Part shown: positions 30,747 to 40,171 of the stretch, piece by piece
Position numbering within the stretch: position 1 is the stretch's first letter
Layout: every line of letters begins with the position of its first letter
Source: Acinetobacter shaoyimingii
GTDB taxonomy: Bacteria > Pseudomonadota > Gammaproteobacteria > Pseudomonadales > Moraxellaceae
NCBI RefSeq assembly: GCF_011578045.1
Contig: NZ_CP049801.1
Location: 3,348,001-3,412,000 of the forward strand
Direction: 5' to 3'
DNA length: 64,000 nt
Program-made: the position numbers and the translations under genes
The notes under the pieces: model-generated
Seen by the model: only the letters and a program-made list of their open reading frames with translations
The model's database searches: none
What the model was told of the DNA's origin: nothing

Positions 30747-31513
30747 GCCTCTCCCCTTCATTAATTGAGTTAAAGAACATTCATGTTCGCATTGATGATC
30801 GAGATATTTTAAAAAATGTAGATTTCTCCGTTCAAGAGAAAGAGATCGTCACGCTGATTGGTCCAAATGGCGCAGGTAAATCAACTTTAATTAAAGTGAT
30901 CTTGGGCATTGTCAAACCAAACTCAGGCAAAGTCATTTCAGAAAAACCATTAAAAGTGGCTTATGTGCCGCAAAAGTTTAATCCATCTCATAGTTTGCCT
31001 CTTCGCGTCAAAGACCTGCTTGCACTAGAAAAATGTAGTGCTGAAATCAAAGCTGAAATTATCCGTGATACAGGTATAGCAAAATTAAGCGACTCTAAAG
31101 TTCAGCAACTTTCTGGCGGTGAACGTCAGCGTGTACTTTTGGCTCGTGCATTGTTACGTCAACCCAATCTTTTAGTGCTTGATGAGCCGATGCAAGGTCT
31201 CGACATCCAATCTGAAGCTGAATTATATGATTATGTTCGCAGTCTTCCTGAACGTTATGGCTGTTCCATCCTCATTGTTTCTCATGATTTGCAATGGGTG
31301 ATGCAAGGGACACAACGTGTGGTGTGCCTTAATAAACATATTTGTTGTAGTGGTCTACCCGAATCGATTCAGCAACATCCTGAGTACCAAGCCATCTTTG
31401 GGACCAACCGAGTGTTCTATCACCATCATCATGACCACTGTGCGCATGGCGATAGTGCTGTGCCTTGCCAACATGATCCACGTCCACATATTCACCCTGA
31501 GCCGGAAGCCTAA
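30725..31513 (+). CDS. znuC: Zinc ABC transporter ATP-binding protein
   Basis: A 262-residue ABC ATPase: Walker A GPNGAGKST, signature LSGGERQR, Walker B LLVLDEP and the switch His in SHDL. The C-terminal tail is His-rich (HHHHDHCAHG, then HIHPEP). This is typical of ZnuC and may sense or buffer zinc. It overlaps zur at the start and precedes znuB by 3 bases, so the three genes form one operon. Confidence 0.95.
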   Translation: MSAVLEVSLSPSLIELKNIHVRIDDRDILKNVDFSVQEKEIVTLIGPNGAGKSTLIKVILGIVKPNSGKVISEKPLKVAYVPQKFNPSHSLPLRVKDLLALEKCSAEIKAEIIRDTGIAKLSDSKVQQLSGGERQRVLLARALLRQPNLLVLDEPMQGLDIQSEAELYDYVRSLPERYGCSILIVSHDLQWVMQGTQRVVCLNKHICCSGLPESIQQHPEYQAIFGTNRVFYHHHHDHCAHGDSAVPCQHDPRPHIHPEPEA

Positions 31514-31516
31514 ACC

Positions 31517-32329
31517 ATGATGGAATGGTTACAACTCCTTTTACCTGCATGGACAATGGGCACATTGTTGGTTTTTCTGACTGCACCGCTCGGCTGTCTG
31601 ATGCTGTGGCGCAGAATGTCTTTTTTCGCTGACACCATGGCACACGGGACCTTGTTGGGTGTTGCGATTGCAGGGGTACTTACCCTCCCCCTCTGGATGG
31701 GTGTGAGCTTTATTGCATTGCTTTTAGTGGGTGTACTTTGGATTTTGCATGATCCTCGCCTCCCCAACGATGCTTTACTTGCATTATGTTCTGCAACTTT
31801 GCTTTGCTCAGGCTTATTATTAATTCAACATTTACCTGCACTAAAACCTGAACTTTTAAGCTATTTATTTGGCGATCTACTCACCATTTCATGGTCTGAT
31901 TTACCCATATTTGCTTTGGTGATTGTTTTTGCGCTGGCAGTTTTATTTAAAAACTGGAAAGCCCAAATTCAAGTGGCCATTGATCCCGATATTGCTGTCA
32001 GTGAAGGCGTAAACGCCAAATGGCAACGCCTGATTTTTATGATCTTACTTGCGCTGTTTACGGTATTGGCTTTACGTGCAGTGGGCTCATTACTCATGGG
32101 GGCATTATTAGTCATTCCTGCATTAACAGCCCGCTTGCTTGCACACTCACCTAAACAAATGGTGATTATGGCATTTATAGTCGCTCAAATTGGGGTGACT
32201 GTCGGCTTATGGTCAAGTGCAGGTCTGAATATTTCTACAGGTTTAAGCATTGTGCTGACAATGTCGATTTTATTTGCTTTGATTTTTATTGTGCAGAAAG
32301 TTAGAAGTCGAACCAGATCATTCAAATGA
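31517..32329 (+). CDS. znuB: Zinc ABC transporter permease
   Basis: 270 residues with about eight membrane helices, an ABC-3 family permease. Typical elements are RRMSFFADTMAHG near the N-terminus and the segment RAVGSLLMGALLVIPA (residues about 188-203). It is the last gene of the zur-znuC-znuB operon. ATG codons at 31517 and 31520 are both possible starts. Confidence 0.95.
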   Translation: MMEWLQLLLPAWTMGTLLVFLTAPLGCLMLWRRMSFFADTMAHGTLLGVAIAGVLTLPLWMGVSFIALLLVGVLWILHDPRLPNDALLALCSATLLCSGLLLIQHLPALKPELLSYLFGDLLTISWSDLPIFALVIVFALAVLFKNWKAQIQVAIDPDIAVSEGVNAKWQRLIFMILLALFTVLALRAVGSLLMGALLVIPALTARLLAHSPKQMVIMAFIVAQIGVTVGLWSSAGLNISTGLSIVLTMSILFALIFIVQKVRSRTRSFK

Positions 32330-32338
32330 ATAGTCTAA

Positions 32339-32376
32339 TAAGACTCAAAAGTAGATCATCATGCTTTTTGAGTCTT
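32339..32376. terminator. Hairpin downstream of znuB
   Basis: Arms AAGACTCAAAA and TTTTGAGTCTT (11 bases) enclose a 15-base loop just after znuB. No long T-run follows, so it could also serve the minus strand. Confidence 0.5.
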
Positions 32377-32508
32377 AGTAGAACTTAATGCTGCAACATG
32401 CAGTGAAGAAATCAATTTATACCCATTTAGCATTGAGCACATATATAAGTCCAAGGGCTTTAGATAAGTTCGAACGCATAAATCTGAACTCAACTTAAAG
32501 CCTTCGCC

Positions 32509-33747
32509 TTATACTTCATTTTTCTGATCCAACCATGTATTCAAGTCCAAACCAGATGGCGCCTGATAAGCATGCAAACCAAACTCTCCAATAATGGCAA
32601 GAATATGATCAAAAATATCCGATTGGATATCTTCATAGTCTGCCCATACTGTCGTCTTGCTAAAAACATAAATCTCTAAAGGTACGCCTTGAGGTGTCGG
32701 CTGTAACTGTCTGACAAGCAATGTTTCTTCTTGAGAAATACTTGGATGTTGACGCAAATAATGCACCAAATAGGCTCTAAATGTACCTAAATTTGTTAAG
32801 CGTCGTTGGTTACGTAAATCCGTTACAGTTCGATTCCATTTTGATAATTCTTCAGTTTTCTGTTTTAAGTACTGCTGTAAAATTAAGAAATTTTGCAGTT
32901 TCTCGAACTCTGAATCATTTAAAAAATGGATACTGCTTTGATCGATATAAATGGAACGCTTTATACGACGACAATTGGCATCCGCCATCCCTCTCCAGTT
33001 TTTAAATGTATCCGTGACTAATCGATTGGTTGGAATGGTGGTATATGTCTTATCAAAATTTTGCACTTTGACTGTATGTAAAGACATATCGATGACGGTG
33101 CCATCAGCACCCAAGCTTGGCATTTCAATCCAATCTCCAATACGGATCATGTCATATGAAGAAATCTGTACGCTGGCCACCAAAGATAAAATCGTGTTTT
33201 GAAAGACCAACATCAGCACAGCAGCCATCGCACCAAAGCCTGCCAACAATGTGAAGACATCTTTTTTTAGGAATGTTCCTAAAATCATCAATGCACAAAC
33301 AATATAAACAATCAGTTTGACTAACTGTAAATATCCTTTAATTGGCTTATTTTGTGATTTAGGATTTCTTTGATAAATCAAATTAAAAATATTTAAAAAT
33401 TCACTGATGGATAGTGCAATCGTGATAAAAATCCAAGCCTGAGCAAGCATTTGAACCATCTGAACAAATTTTTCAGATAGATGAGGTACTGATGCTATGG
33501 CATTGATAATAAATAATGCAGGGACAATATTGGCAATTCTTCGAATGACACTATGATTTTCAAATATATTTTTATGCGCAAAAGGAAGCTTGTTAATGAG
33601 TCGTCTTAAGCCAACAACAACGACTTTACGAGTCAGAACATATAACAAAAATGCCAGTAATATCACAATGGAGAGTGACGTCAGCATTTCCAACCAAGGA
33701 TATTGATCGATCCAGTCAGAAAACCTTTGAATTAAATCTTTCAACAT
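32509..33747 (-). CDS. Mechanosensitive ion channel (MscS/YbdG family)
   Basis: 412 residues: an N-terminal set of four to five membrane helices, then the pore helix and MscS core (GFGAMAAVLMLVFQNTILSL, residues about 175-195), a beta domain with DWIEMPSLGADGTVIDMSL, and a cytoplasmic C-terminus. The layout matches YbdG-type channels, which protect against mild hypo-osmotic shock. The start is the ATG at 33747, directly after a strong AGGAGG; nine further upstream codons are open but less likely. It is monocistronic. Confidence 0.9.
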   Translation of the reverse strand: MLKDLIQRFSDWIDQYPWLEMLTSLSIVILLAFLLYVLTRKVVVVGLRRLINKLPFAHKNIFENHSVIRRIANIVPALFIINAIASVPHLSEKFVQMVQMLAQAWIFITIALSISEFLNIFNLIYQRNPKSQNKPIKGYLQLVKLIVYIVCALMILGTFLKKDVFTLLAGFGAMAAVLMLVFQNTILSLVASVQISSYDMIRIGDWIEMPSLGADGTVIDMSLHTVKVQNFDKTYTTIPTNRLVTDTFKNWRGMADANCRRIKRSIYIDQSSIHFLNDSEFEKLQNFLILQQYLKQKTEELSKWNRTVTDLRNQRRLTNLGTFRAYLVHYLRQHPSISQEETLLVRQLQPTPQGVPLEIYVFSKTTVWADYEDIQSDIFDHILAIIGEFGLHAYQAPSGLDLNTWLDQKNEV

Positions 33748-34073
33748 AAACCTCCTGTAAGCCAGAAAGCACATGCTAAATTGATTTGTTTAAAAAACAA
33801 TCACCTATAACATAAATAGAAGAATCAACTACATAACAGTTACTTTTCTCTTATACATTTCAGTATTGATTTTATTGGCATATTCACATGAAGTGATTAT
33901 TTAAATTTTGCTGAATCATACTCACTCAATAGTGACTTTATTTCATTGGAATTAACGTATGAGGCATTATATTTTTGGATATTATATTGACCACGAATTC
34001 GGATGGATCAAGATACGTCAACTTCATCATGCTAAATTAAAGTAGACCCAAAACGCTTATAACACGATCATTT
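33748..34073. other. Gene-free stretch
   Basis: About 326 bases between the MscS-type gene and the LysE-type gene. It is AT-rich, with no open frame of coding character. I see no hairpin, repeat or promoter that I can defend beyond the ribosome site of the channel gene. Confidence 0.4.
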
Positions 34074-34691
34074 TTATCCCCAATTTTGAAATGAACTATA
34101 TAATCCAAATAATGCAATTAGAATTAAAATACAGCCACATAGTCCTAGAACTTTTGGATAGTAGCGACTTTTCGACAACTGATTAAAAGATAAATACACC
34201 ACCGACAAGGTGAGAAAATCTAAAATAATCCAAGTGATCACAAGAATCATCAAACTGATATTGATATCCGAATGAATACCGATGAATTGCGGGAAAAAAG
34301 ATGAGAAGAAAATAATATCCTTGGGGTTCGAAATTCCGACTAAAAAGCCTTTCTTCAGACCACCATCAATGGGTTTCAGTGTTTCTATACGCTGATCTTT
34401 TACTTGATAGACTTCTTTTAAAATGTCATAACCCAAATACGCGATATAAAGGCAACCTAAAATTTTAATGATCAAGAATAATGTTTCATGCACACTGAAC
34501 GTACCTTTCAAAATCAAAATTGAAAGGGTGATCAGCAGCAATGAAGCAAGATTTGTCCCTATAATGGTTTCAAGTGACTTTCGATAACCACCTTTCAAAC
34601 CTGCACTTGCAACCAAAATCATGACTGGACCTGGGGTTGCAATCATGATGATCACACTAATGACATATAAATAAAATTCTAAATAATTCAT
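34074..34691 (-). CDS. LysE/RhtB family exporter
   Basis: A 205-residue inner-membrane protein with six helices and the family hallmark TPGPVMILVASAGLKGG near the N-terminus (residues about 19-35). The second signature, VGISNPKDIIFFSSFFPQF, is near residue 118. Such proteins export amino acids or related small solutes; the substrate is unknown. It lies 75 bases after a second, more distant paralogue reading the same way. Confidence 0.9.
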   Translation of the reverse strand: MNYLEFYLYVISVIIMIATPGPVMILVASAGLKGGYRKSLETIIGTNLASLLLITLSILILKGTFSVHETLFLIIKILGCLYIAYLGYDILKEVYQVKDQRIETLKPIDGGLKKGFLVGISNPKDIIFFSSFFPQFIGIHSDINISLMILVITWIILDFLTLSVVYLSFNQLSKSRYYPKVLGLCGCILILIALFGLYSSFQNWG

Positions 34692-34766
34692 TATTCTTTA
34701 TGGTTCGCATCTAAGCTTTAAATCAAATAGTGCGACCTTATTCCTTATCTATTTCAATTAAAAAAA

Positions 34767-35387
34767 TTACTGATGAACCAAACTCAGTAAACTCGCTGCA
34801 CAAGCAAACAACACGGCAAAGCTTCGGTTCATATATTTTTGCTGTTTTGGTGATCTGAGCATCCGAAGCACTTTTGCTGCAAGCCCTGTATATCCGGCCA
34901 TCACAATCATATCAATCGTGATCATCGTAACGGCCATAATCACATATTGAAGCGCTTGTGGTTGAGATAAATCCAAGAATTGCGGCAACACAGCCAATAA
35001 GAATACAATCGCTTTAGGGTTGGTGATATTGACCAAAAAGCCATTTAAAATCAGTTTTGAAATCGATTTTTGAGAGCTTTCAACCGTTATATCAATTGAT
35101 TGCGGAGGGGCAGTCCATTGTAAATACGCCAAATACAGCAAATACAACACACCAAACCATTTTACGACTAAAAATGCCCAAGGTGATGTTGCAAATAATA
35201 CTCCCACCCCTGCTGCCACAATCGCAATTTGCACCAGTAAAGCGAGTTGCAAACCAATCACATTCCAATAGCCATGCTTAAAGCCATAATTTAAACCGCT
35301 GGACATAGACGCAATTGCCCCTGCACCGGGTGAAACACTAATCACCCAACATGCCAGCATATAGGCGAACCACATTTGGTAGGACAT
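34767..35387 (-). CDS. LysE/RhtB family exporter (second copy)
   Basis: 206 residues with six helices. The N-terminal motif is SPGAGAIASMSSGLNYG and the middle signature is FLVNITNPKAIVFLLAVLPQF. It is paralogous to the 34074 gene but clearly divergent, so the pair is an old duplication or two acquired carriers rather than a recent copy. It is upstream in transcription and probably leads the pair. Confidence 0.9.
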   Translation of the reverse strand: MSYQMWFAYMLACWVISVSPGAGAIASMSSGLNYGFKHGYWNVIGLQLALLVQIAIVAAGVGVLFATSPWAFLVVKWFGVLYLLYLAYLQWTAPPQSIDITVESSQKSISKLILNGFLVNITNPKAIVFLLAVLPQFLDLSQPQALQYVIMAVTMITIDMIVMAGYTGLAAKVLRMLRSPKQQKYMNRSFAVLFACAASLLSLVHQ

Positions 35388-35544
35388 AAAAATTAGGAGA
35401 GAAGAACTTGAAAGATAAAATGATTATACCTGTATCTTTCGATAATTTTGCTTTTAAAAAAAGCATGGATTACCCTATTCACCTAGAATTGCTTCATGCA
35501 CAATACTGCTTAGAGAAAAGACAATAATCAGGAGCCATCGTTCA

Positions 35545-36465
35545 ATGACAGCCCAATCTGTAATTTTACCATTACCGTCAAACCATGCACGTTTTATCGT
35601 GATCCGTTTAAAAGACCTGTCTATAGATGGCTTAAAGAAACAACTTGAAGCATTGTTGTCGACTCGTGATCGTTTGATTACCCAACATCCTGATGCTCAA
35701 ATTAAGACCTCAATTGCCTTTGGTCCTGAGCTTTGGTCTAAACTTTATGATCAAACACCAACAGGTTTTAAACAGTTAGCCCCAATTCATAGTTCGTTTA
35801 CCATGCCGGTCGTTCCTGCTGATGTTTTGATTCATATCGCAAGTGCTCGTACCGATATTTGTTTTGTTTTAAGTCAGGCTTTTTTCGATGGCATTCAAGA
35901 CCAAGTTGAAGTGTTGGATGAACGTGTTTGTTTCCGTTATTTGGATGGGCGTGACCTTACAGGTTTTATTGATGGTACGGAAAATCCACAATTCCCTGAT
36001 GATCGTGGTGAAACAGCTTTACTGGGTGAAGAAGCCGGTATTTTTGCCGATGGTTCGTTTGTCTTTGCGCAGCGTTATGCCCATGATTTAGAGAAATGGA
36101 AGCGCTTAAAAGTCGATGCTCAGGAGCATATCATAGGTCGTACCAAGCTCGAAAGTATTGAACTGGATGATGATGTTAAACCTGAAAATGCACACATTGC
36201 CCGTACCGTTATTGAAGATGATGAGGGTGAAGAACTGGAAATTTTGCGTCATTCTTTACCTTATGGTGATGGTAAAGGCGACCAAGGCTTGTTCTTTATT
36301 GCGTATACCAAAGATTTAACACGTATTGACCGTATGTTGCTTCGTATGTTTGGTACAAGCGGTGATGGGATTCATGACCGTTTGCTTCACTTTGTGACAG
36401 CACTTGATGGTGCCTATTACTTTGCACCAAGTGAAGAGTTGTTGGAAGAAGTTTTGGAAGATTAA
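35545..36465 (+). CDS. Dyp-type heme peroxidase
   Basis: A 306-residue dye-decolorizing peroxidase. The GxxDG motif with the catalytic Asp is GFIDGTENP (residues about 146-154). The proximal heme His is in NAHIART (about 218), and the distal Arg is in ILRHSLPYG (about 235). Length and motifs match class B (YfeX-like). There is no Tat signal, so it is cytoplasmic unless packaged. No encapsulin gene lies nearby. An ATG follows GGAG closely. Confidence 0.93.
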   Translation: MTAQSVILPLPSNHARFIVIRLKDLSIDGLKKQLEALLSTRDRLITQHPDAQIKTSIAFGPELWSKLYDQTPTGFKQLAPIHSSFTMPVVPADVLIHIASARTDICFVLSQAFFDGIQDQVEVLDERVCFRYLDGRDLTGFIDGTENPQFPDDRGETALLGEEAGIFADGSFVFAQRYAHDLEKWKRLKVDAQEHIIGRTKLESIELDDDVKPENAHIARTVIEDDEGEELEILRHSLPYGDGKGDQGLFFIAYTKDLTRIDRMLLRMFGTSGDGIHDRLLHFVTALDGAYYFAPSEELLEEVLED

Positions 36466-36471
36466 GAATGG

Positions 36472-36496
36472 AGCCGACGAGAGTCGGCTTTCTATT
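36472..36496 (+). terminator. Terminator of the Dyp-type peroxidase gene
   Basis: Stem AGCCGAC (36472-36478), short loop, stem GTCGGCT, then a T-rich tail, six bases after the stop. Confidence 0.8.
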
Positions 36497-36603
36497 AGGA
36501 TTTTAATATGAGCAAGTAGCACTCTTCGATATTTATTATTTTAACTCATTTTTAAATCTCTAAATATAACAGATAAAATTTAGTATTAACCATATTTAAC
36601 CAA

Positions 36604-37272
36604 CTACTTCAAATCTAACAATCCTAAATTAGATATTTTATCATTTTCAGTACAAGAGGGCTCTAAATCCATATCTAAATAAGTATAACGATGTAACAAC
36701 TTTTCTTCACTATTAGCCCCACCCCAAATATTAAAGTGTGAACCTTCATTAGAAAAACATTCAGTCAAAATATTAGGTACTCCATCACCTATTAAATCCA
36801 CTCCTCTAATTTTTCCATTTTCATACATTATTTGAGATTTATTAACGACTAACCCATAACCCCTTATATTAATTTTACTTTTTTTATCAATACTATAAAA
36901 ATAATTTGGTTCATCTGTAACATAAGCCAAGTTTGAAACACAATCAGTATTTTCTTTCTTTAAAATAGGGTTTACTAAATCATATGTAAATTTTTCGTCT
37001 TCTTTATAAACTATTATAATTTCACTATTTAAGGGCTTTTCACTTACAATACATCCTTCTTCAGTATTTAATAATAAGAAAACTTTATTATCTAAAAATT
37101 CTTTCACTGATTGATGATGTTGTTGTTGCTTTTCTCCCTGTGATGAAGTTAATTTTCCTTTCTCTACTTTATAATCCTTAACTGGCTTAGGATGACTACT
37201 ATTGAAATATGTATCATCACAAGCATTCAGTGCCAATAAACAAATGATGGTTATTATTATTTTATAATTCAT
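36604..37272 (-). CDS. Lipoprotein, candidate immunity protein for the adjacent effector
   Basis: 222 residues. The signal peptide has lipobox LNAC followed by Asp-Asp, which in E. coli rules would keep it in the inner membrane facing the periplasm. The mature part is charged and rich in Glu, Asn, Lys and Tyr; I recognise no domain. The ATG lies four bases after the stop of the 784-residue hydrolase gene, so the two are translationally linked. Toxic peptidoglycan hydrolases of T6SS are commonly paired with a periplasmic or lipoprotein immunity partner, which is why I propose that role. It is unproven. Confidence 0.65.
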   Translation of the reverse strand: MNYKIIITIICLLALNACDDTYFNSSHPKPVKDYKVEKGKLTSSQGEKQQQHHQSVKEFLDNKVFLLLNTEEGCIVSEKPLNSEIIIVYKEDEKFTYDLVNPILKKENTDCVSNLAYVTDEPNYFYSIDKKSKINIRGYGLVVNKSQIMYENGKIRGVDLIGDGVPNILTECFSNEGSHFNIWGGANSEEKLLHRYTYLDMDLEPSCTENDKISNLGLLDLK

Positions 37273-37276
37273 TTCA

Positions 37277-39631
37277 TTACCTACCTGTATGAGACCAATG
37301 TGGGGCATCTTTACTTCCGTACCAAATTACACCATGTTTTTTCCCTAAAGCTACTAAAGAAGACCAACTTGTAATTTTTGTATTAATGCCATCAATGGAT
37401 ACAACTTTTCCATTGTAATTTGATATCGTCATATCTACCGCCATTTTTCTATTATGATTCGATGATCCTGGTTTTCCAACCGGGTTATTTCCTATTGCAT
37501 ACTTTTGATGCATTGCCTTAGCAGCCTTTACCGCCTCACTTGTATTTCCTTTGTGTGTCCAATCAATATTGACCCCAGGAAAAGGAGGAATTTTATCTAC
37601 AGCAATCTGTCCTCTCGCTATGGCAGTAGAATAATACATTAAATAACTTCGCTCATTAGGACGCCACGTTGTATTAATTGTTATGCTAATGCCTGCATTT
37701 CTCATAGCATTGATAAATTTTTTTGCATTAGTTTTAAAGGGCTCAGCTAAATCATCTAGACTTTTACTTTGCAAATATAAACCACACCAGTCTTGACCAC
37801 TAACCTTTACTTGAGTTAAATCTGGTTTTTTGACGTTAATAGATATTGGTTGCATATCTTTTTTTAACACTTCTTGTACTAATAGGGTATTTTTTTCAAA
37901 TATTTTAATAGTTTCCCCTGATTGCCCTTTATGCATCTTTGCACCAACATCATTTACACCACTAATATGTGTTTTTTTATTTCCTTTATACTCAATAATA
38001 TACTCACAATTACTAACCAATTGGCTTGATGAACTATCATAAGTTAATACTTTAAACTCAATTTCATTATTGTCTTTGATAATAGTTTTGGGATGACCTT
38101 CGGAACTAGTTTTTTCCGTTTGATCTCGAATTGTTGTTGAGTCATTTACTTCTATATCTTGCCCATTAGATTGATCACTTTTTGTTTCCAATTTAGATAT
38201 TGATTTAGGTTTTGTGATTTCTATAAGATCAGTATTGGATTTCAAATTTTCTGAAGCATTTTCAATTACTTGTGATTCAACATCTATAATACGTAGTGGC
38301 TTATTTTTATCCACTCTAATTGTCAATAAATTTTGACCATCTCTTAGCCTATAGTTAATTTCAAACCCAGGCATTGCATTAACAGTTATCCTCCCATAAT
38401 TATTAGTTTTTTTTAATTTTGACTGATTTCTATATCTCTGAACCAAATTCAAATTTGTTATAGGATCTTTATTGCCTTTATGTCTAAAAAGAATATCAAA
38501 AGTATATAAATTAATTTTAATAACTTTTTGTGCCATCTGCTCAGTCACAATAAAACGATCAATTTCTTGCTTTGAATCAAGACCATTAATTAATACTATA
38601 ATTTCCTCCCCATTTAAAGCTACAATATTTTTCTCTATCCCGTCCACTCCAACACAATGCTTTTTTTCAATTGTTTTATATTTTAAAAAATAAGAGAAAT
38701 TTGGAATTTCTTTATTATCACTATCCACAATTTTAATACTAAAATTAACATCTTTTTGTTTTTTATTACTACCACTTGATTCTATTGTTTGCTGTGTATT
38801 TGAAATAACCTCTTCTTTTTGAGAGTTCTTCTTAGATAAAGTTGGTTGTTGATTATGTATATCTGTTTTAGCTTTAATTCCACTACAACCATTTTCAACT
38901 ACTAAGATTGCCGAGTGATTTTTCCCATCTGCAATTAGCATTATTTCTTTTTTATTACTGTCAATAACTTTTTTTCCGTCAACTGTAAATCTTGCCCCCC
39001 AACCATCATTTACTAAAAATGATTTGATTTTACCTTGACTATTAGTTATTAAATTACTAAGAGCTGGTACTACTTTAGTTTTTCTATATCCTATATTTAC
39101 TTTCGATTTGACAAGTGGGTTTGCGCTTTTATCAATAAATTGAACATAAAAACGCGAGGTACCTTTATATCTGTACCATCGCATATCATCATTTTCGGTG
39201 CCTTTAATCTTTACTTCTTCAGTTAAAGGGCTCTTAGCAAAATCAGGAATCGCTGATTTATATTTATCAGGATTACTTTTGTTTCCAGCAGCTTGGGCTT
39301 GAGGGCTAAAATATAATACGACACCATTAGTAATATCTTCTTCTAAGCCTTGGTAAATTGGTGATATTGCTTCAATAATGTCTTGTGTATGCTTAGATAT
39401 TTTTCCTGAACGCATTTCTTTAACAGCTTTTCTAAAAGGAGCATTTTTCTCTGTCATTGCATCAAAATTTTTTTTCAAAATATCGCTAACATTTCTTGCA
39501 TTAATCCATTCAGCAAAACCAATTCTATTTTTTATACAGTGAGCAACAACTTTCCAAGTTGTTACACTACATCCACCCGCTTCTCCAGCTACAGTTCCAA
39601 CATAATTCATAAATTCTTCAGAATAACTCAT
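37277..39631 (-). CDS. Probable T6SS effector with two peptidoglycan hydrolase domains
   Basis: 784 residues. The N-terminal 150 resemble cell wall hydrolase SleB: Glu in VAGEAGG, then HCIKNRIG and a closing VVLYFSPQAQ. The middle (about 165-600) holds at least three beta-rich segments of Ig-like or transthyretin-like character, separated by low-complexity linkers. The C-terminus (about 640-784) looks like an M15 D-Ala-D-Ala carboxypeptidase/endopeptidase, with SSNHNRKMAVDM (metal His726, Asp733) and HWSH (His778). There is no signal peptide, as expected for T6SS delivery. The start ATG overlaps the previous stop (ATGA). It is downstream of vgrG in the same direction. Confidence 0.75.
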   Translation of the reverse strand: MSYSEEFMNYVGTVAGEAGGCSVTTWKVVAHCIKNRIGFAEWINARNVSDILKKNFDAMTEKNAPFRKAVKEMRSGKISKHTQDIIEAISPIYQGLEEDITNGVVLYFSPQAQAAGNKSNPDKYKSAIPDFAKSPLTEEVKIKGTENDDMRWYRYKGTSRFYVQFIDKSANPLVKSKVNIGYRKTKVVPALSNLITNSQGKIKSFLVNDGWGARFTVDGKKVIDSNKKEIMLIADGKNHSAILVVENGCSGIKAKTDIHNQQPTLSKKNSQKEEVISNTQQTIESSGSNKKQKDVNFSIKIVDSDNKEIPNFSYFLKYKTIEKKHCVGVDGIEKNIVALNGEEIIVLINGLDSKQEIDRFIVTEQMAQKVIKINLYTFDILFRHKGNKDPITNLNLVQRYRNQSKLKKTNNYGRITVNAMPGFEINYRLRDGQNLLTIRVDKNKPLRIIDVESQVIENASENLKSNTDLIEITKPKSISKLETKSDQSNGQDIEVNDSTTIRDQTEKTSSEGHPKTIIKDNNEIEFKVLTYDSSSSQLVSNCEYIIEYKGNKKTHISGVNDVGAKMHKGQSGETIKIFEKNTLLVQEVLKKDMQPISINVKKPDLTQVKVSGQDWCGLYLQSKSLDDLAEPFKTNAKKFINAMRNAGISITINTTWRPNERSYLMYYSTAIARGQIAVDKIPPFPGVNIDWTHKGNTSEAVKAAKAMHQKYAIGNNPVGKPGSSNHNRKMAVDMTISNYNGKVVSIDGINTKITSWSSLVALGKKHGVIWYGSKDAPHWSHTGR

Positions 39632-40171
39632 TTTTTAACACTTCCACATGGATTTATTATTTTCTTTTTAAGTAAAATTTTTTCATAATCATTTGCAATC
39701 AAATTAAGATTGCCAGCCTTGTCAAAATATGACATCTCATTAAAATCACTATAATAGTTCATTTTAGATGAAAGGATATCAAATTCGATTTTACTTAAGT
39801 TTATTAAAGTTCTTCTATTATTAGAAAACATTCTTTTAGCATATATTTTTTTTCCAGCACTATCACTCTCTATAATACATCCTGAATTAATATCAAAAAC
39901 AATCAACTCATTTGTATAATCTTCTTTATTTCTATCAAAAAAATAATGACCAACACATGGTGATCCACATGAACTTAAAACATAAAAAACATCATCACTA
40001 ATTTTTTTTATAATTGGAGATCTAACCCCTGCCAATATTATATTTTTCTTAACACCATTTAAACGCAACACATCACAACTTGTTTCATATTCATTATTAC
40101 ATTGTGATATAATATTAAAATTATCACTCGCATAAATCTTAAATGGTAAAAAAAATAAAAAATAGATAGTA
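39628..40171 (-). pseudogene. Secreted protein gene beheaded by IS copy 2
   Basis: The frame can be read upstream of the apparent GTG start (40071). It gives residues such as CNNEYETSCDV, and before them a signal-peptide-like core LSIFYFFLPFKIYASD, which runs into the IS end at 40171. An in-frame stop lies just inside the IS and no start codon remains in between. The signal peptide start has therefore been lost; the remaining 147 codons from GTG 40071 would lack export. The mature part has paired Cys and unknown fold. It ends overlapping the effector start by four bases, so it belonged to that operon, possibly as a second immunity or chaperone-like partner. Confidence 0.7.

Noticed and set aside
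35545..36465. Encapsulin-packaged peroxidase
   Set aside because: No encapsulin shell gene lies nearby, and the C-terminal end lacks an obvious targeting tail.
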